64,000 nt of DNA, taken from contig VZRN01000521.1 in assembly GCA_013397935.1 (NCBI GenBank), forward strand, positions 1,201,476-1,265,475, in the 5' to 3' direction. This stretch comes from Dasyornis broadbenti (lineage: Eukaryota > Chordata > Aves > Passeriformes > Dasyornithidae). The notes below the pieces were generated by a model. That model was not told the origin of the DNA, did no database searches, and saw nothing but the letters and a program-made list of their open reading frames with translations. Positions 61,500 to 64,000 of this stretch are shown piece by piece; positions within the stretch are counted from its first letter, which is position 1; each line of letters begins with the position of its first letter. The position numbers and the translations under genes are program-made.

Positions 61500-62030
61500 C
61501 AAATGTTTTTATGACTGCATTTATTCTCCATAACAATATGAATGAGCCACTGAATAATAACTAAGTGCCTTGAGACTGCAGAAGAAGGGTGATTAAATTA
61601 TAATCACATTGGATTAATTAATCTATAATATTTGTTCTTTATATGAAAGAGGAAAATCAGCCTTCAACATAAAGGTTATGTACTCATGAGGTCTGTGTCT
61701 TAATAAAGAAAAGGCTTTGGGAAAAAGCTTGACAAGCCCCCCAGATATGATATGTTGTAAATGTAGACAGAAGGTTATTACTGATATAAAATACATTCAA
61801 TGTAATTATCAGGCACAACAAATAATCAGAGAGATGATAATGAATAATTAACATTTTTATTTTTCTGTAGTAATGTGTCTAATAGATAAGTGCACAACAT
61901 AGAATTAATTTATTATGCTATAGCATTTTAGTAATGAAAACTGTATCATCAAAATATCTCTTCAGTGGTAGTGCAAGATATCAGCTTAAATAACTGATAA
62001 GGTTTATTCCTTTGTTTTCTCCACCCAGTT
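61500..62030. promoter_or_regulatory. Candidate AT-rich conserved element with palindromic homeodomain sites
   Basis: GATTAAATTATAATC at 61591-61605 and the perfect palindrome GATTAATTAATC at 61612-61623 are two inverted homeodomain half-site pairs about 20 bases apart. More ATTA or TAAT cores lie at about 61840-61850, 61905-61912 and 61933. The segment is very AT-rich yet has little simple repetition, a texture common in conserved gene-desert elements and matrix-attachment-type DNA. Function is inferred. Confidence 0.4.
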
Positions 62031-62497
62031 GTACTGAAGATGCCCTGAAAGCAAGAAGCTAGCAAAAGGAACCATAATAATCTTGAAAGAAAACCATAAT
62101 GAAAATATAAAACTTATGATTTGATCCTCTTGCCCCAGTAAATAGAAAATGCAGGTTATTTGCAAAGAGGACTCTCAATGTATTACATTAAATTTTTGCA
62201 CATTGTATTTTCATTTCTTTTTTGTTGGATTTGTTGCTAACAAATTCTGGCTTTAACACTTCCCAAATAAAACACCAGCTGCATCTTGTAAGGAATCAAT
62301 TAGGGTGTCAAAACAAACTCTGTTGTGAATGAGAGAGAAAATTTATGCCCGAAAGTTACTGTACATGTAGATTTTAATTACTTAAATCCAACCATTTACG
62401 TATGGGAAGGATATTCTTAAAGTTTTCAACTGCTTATAGGCCTCATTTTATGATGAGTATGTATGTGTATATTACTTTTAAATAACAATAAATAATA
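62031..62497. other. Non-coding AT-rich spacer
   Basis: Nothing recognised. Confidence 0.65.
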
Positions 62498-62512
62498 TTT
62501 TTTTTTTTTTTT
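62498..62512. repeat. Poly-T run, 15 bases
   Basis: Homopolymer T following an AATAA-rich stretch. Confidence 0.85.
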
Positions 62513-64000
62513 AACCTGTGGGTGAAAAGAAAAACATCAATTTTATCATTTTGTGTAGAGGATATCATCTGTACAAGTGTCATTTCTGAAACCCTGGAGC
62601 TCTGAGCAGGCCTACTCTGTGCTTTTGATGCCCAAAATGTGATTTTTAATAGTTTTTCTTTTATTTTCTAAAAAAGCCTGAACTGTAATCAGACATCTAA
62701 AAGTCCTTGGACCTCATCTTAATTCAGTCTCATAGTCTGCAGTTTAGGTTTATCTTTGGCTAATACTGGTGATTAATTATGGTGTGTTTCACAGAGTATT
62801 GCTCATGCTGATAATATTGTATTAAGTAAAACTCTGTGCTTGAAAACACATTGTTTTCTTCTGCAGTACTTGGGGACCAAAGGCAGAGTGTGCCCTGAGA
62901 GTGTGAAGTATAAAGCACAAGTGAAACTTCAGGGGCTAAACATGAGTTTTTGGGTTTCTACTGCTTAATCAACAAGAAGCCACCAAACAGCATGAGAAAG
63001 CAGCAGTGCTTGAGGTCGTGGCTGAAGGGAAGCAGAGACAAAAGGAATTGAGCAGCCCTGTCCTGTCCTCCAGCAGCCAGCTCAGATCCTGAGGAGAGAA
63101 AACAGCTCTTGTGGTGCATTGGTACGTCACAGCTGAGGTGCCCATTGTTTTATGGCTTGTTTCCATGTGATTCCTCTTTAATCTGCTACAATGCAGTCCC
63201 AAGGATGTCTTTGAGGAAGAAGGAAGGCTGTATGAACAAAGTAAGTAATAGAGGGGCATATTTCAGGCAAAAAAAGAGATCAAGATGAAGCGAGGGTCTG
63301 GTGCTTGGAAAGTCTTGTTTTCGTATGGTTTGTAGCTTGGAGATGCAACAGAGTGGTTAATTCTGCCTGCTGTAAATTGGACTGATAATCCTCACCAAGA
63401 ACAACAGCTGCACTTTTTCAGGATACTGTAAAGATATGCTGCAAGTGCTCCTCTGCAGAGGCAGATCACCAACACGCAGACCTGCTTCTGGGATTGGAGA
63501 GGGGATGCTGACTTAGATGTGTTGGGAGACCAGCACCTTAGTGGTCATGTCCTTGATCAGAAACCCATGAACAGTGGAGACGAGGGCAGAAAGCTTTTCT
63601 TTCCATACATATAATTTCCAACGCAGTAGAGTTCCAGCTGCAATACTGACTTCCTTTGGTATGATATCAAATCATTCGAGGGATTCATCACCCAAGGATT
63701 TTCTTAAATTTACACCACTGGGTAAACTATCAGTGGTAATGCCCACTTTGAGGAGAGTGGTATAGGCTGAGAAGTCCATGGGTTGCAAAAACAATTCCCT
63801 TAACTGTGCAAATTTAAGGACCCCCAAAAGTGGGGGATCCTGAGCTGTTTGGGGAGTCTGCTCTGTTAGTATTCAGAAGCTCCATTGTCTTCAGTCTGTA
63901 ACTCTCCTCAGGGCTCCCAGCCTGAATTTTTTTTTATATTTTTTTTTTCATGAACAGCTCCATCAGTTTTTCTGTCTGAGCTATATTTTAGCATTTCTCT
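62513..64000. other. Non-coding spacer to window end
   Basis: No gene recognised. A minus-strand frame at 63259-62969 (96 codons) shows no domain. T-rich runs lie at about 63928-63949. Confidence 0.65.

Overview
This 64 kb window looks like non-coding DNA from a vertebrate nuclear genome, most likely a bird. I found no protein-coding gene, rRNA, tRNA, prokaryotic operon, phage, CRISPR array or intact transposon that I can support. Evidence for a vertebrate: AT-rich, CpG-poor sequence; only short, unrelated open frames on both strands; no ribosome-binding-site or operon structure. Evidence for a bird (inference): very low density of interspersed repeats, no L1, Alu or B1-like sequence, two diverged MIR-like SINE fragments, and many short A/C-rich or T/G-rich tracts of a kind common in bird genomes. 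I also saw no recognisable CR1 LINE tail, which is unusual even for a bird. The window is either a gene desert or part of a very long intron.

Layout. 1-9.6 kb is ordinary spacer with a 41-base poly-T (2473-2513), a short palindrome (2215-2232), an imperfect hairpin (about 5831-5892) and a homeodomain-site-rich patch (7040-7420). A 45-base poly-A with one N (9612-9656) directly abuts the most distinctive segment, 9660-10340. That segment keeps a CpG-dense core, an E-box and many TAAT sites, and looks like a conserved developmental enhancer. 10.5-17.5 kb contains an A/C-rich low-complexity block (14626-14830), a GC-richer patch with overlapping open frames (15112-15773) and the longest open frame of the window (17154-16423 on the minus strand, unrecognised). 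17.5-36 kb is mostly featureless, with a candidate CTCF motif (23873-23886), a POU-like patch (26020-26110), a MIR-like fragment (31021-31115) and a 34-N gap inside poly-T (34637-34670).

36-64 kb carries further enhancer-like patches: four TCATTRGC copies (36404-36461), helically spaced CTGATTAG repeats next to an octamer (39689-39784), a full CRE (42827-42834), an AP-1 site (47734-47740), paired DR1-like nuclear-receptor sites with TAATCC sites (52098-52677), an ONECUT/FOX-like patch (60540-60990) and a very AT-rich segment with palindromic homeodomain sites (61500-62030).

Taken together, the window resembles the cis-regulatory neighbourhood of a developmental gene lying outside it. All regulatory calls rest on motif reading and sequence texture. 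I could not run an alignment, so conservation is unproven. I did not find an undescribed biological system; the best leads are the regulatory clusters and the unexplained 243-residue minus-strand open frame.
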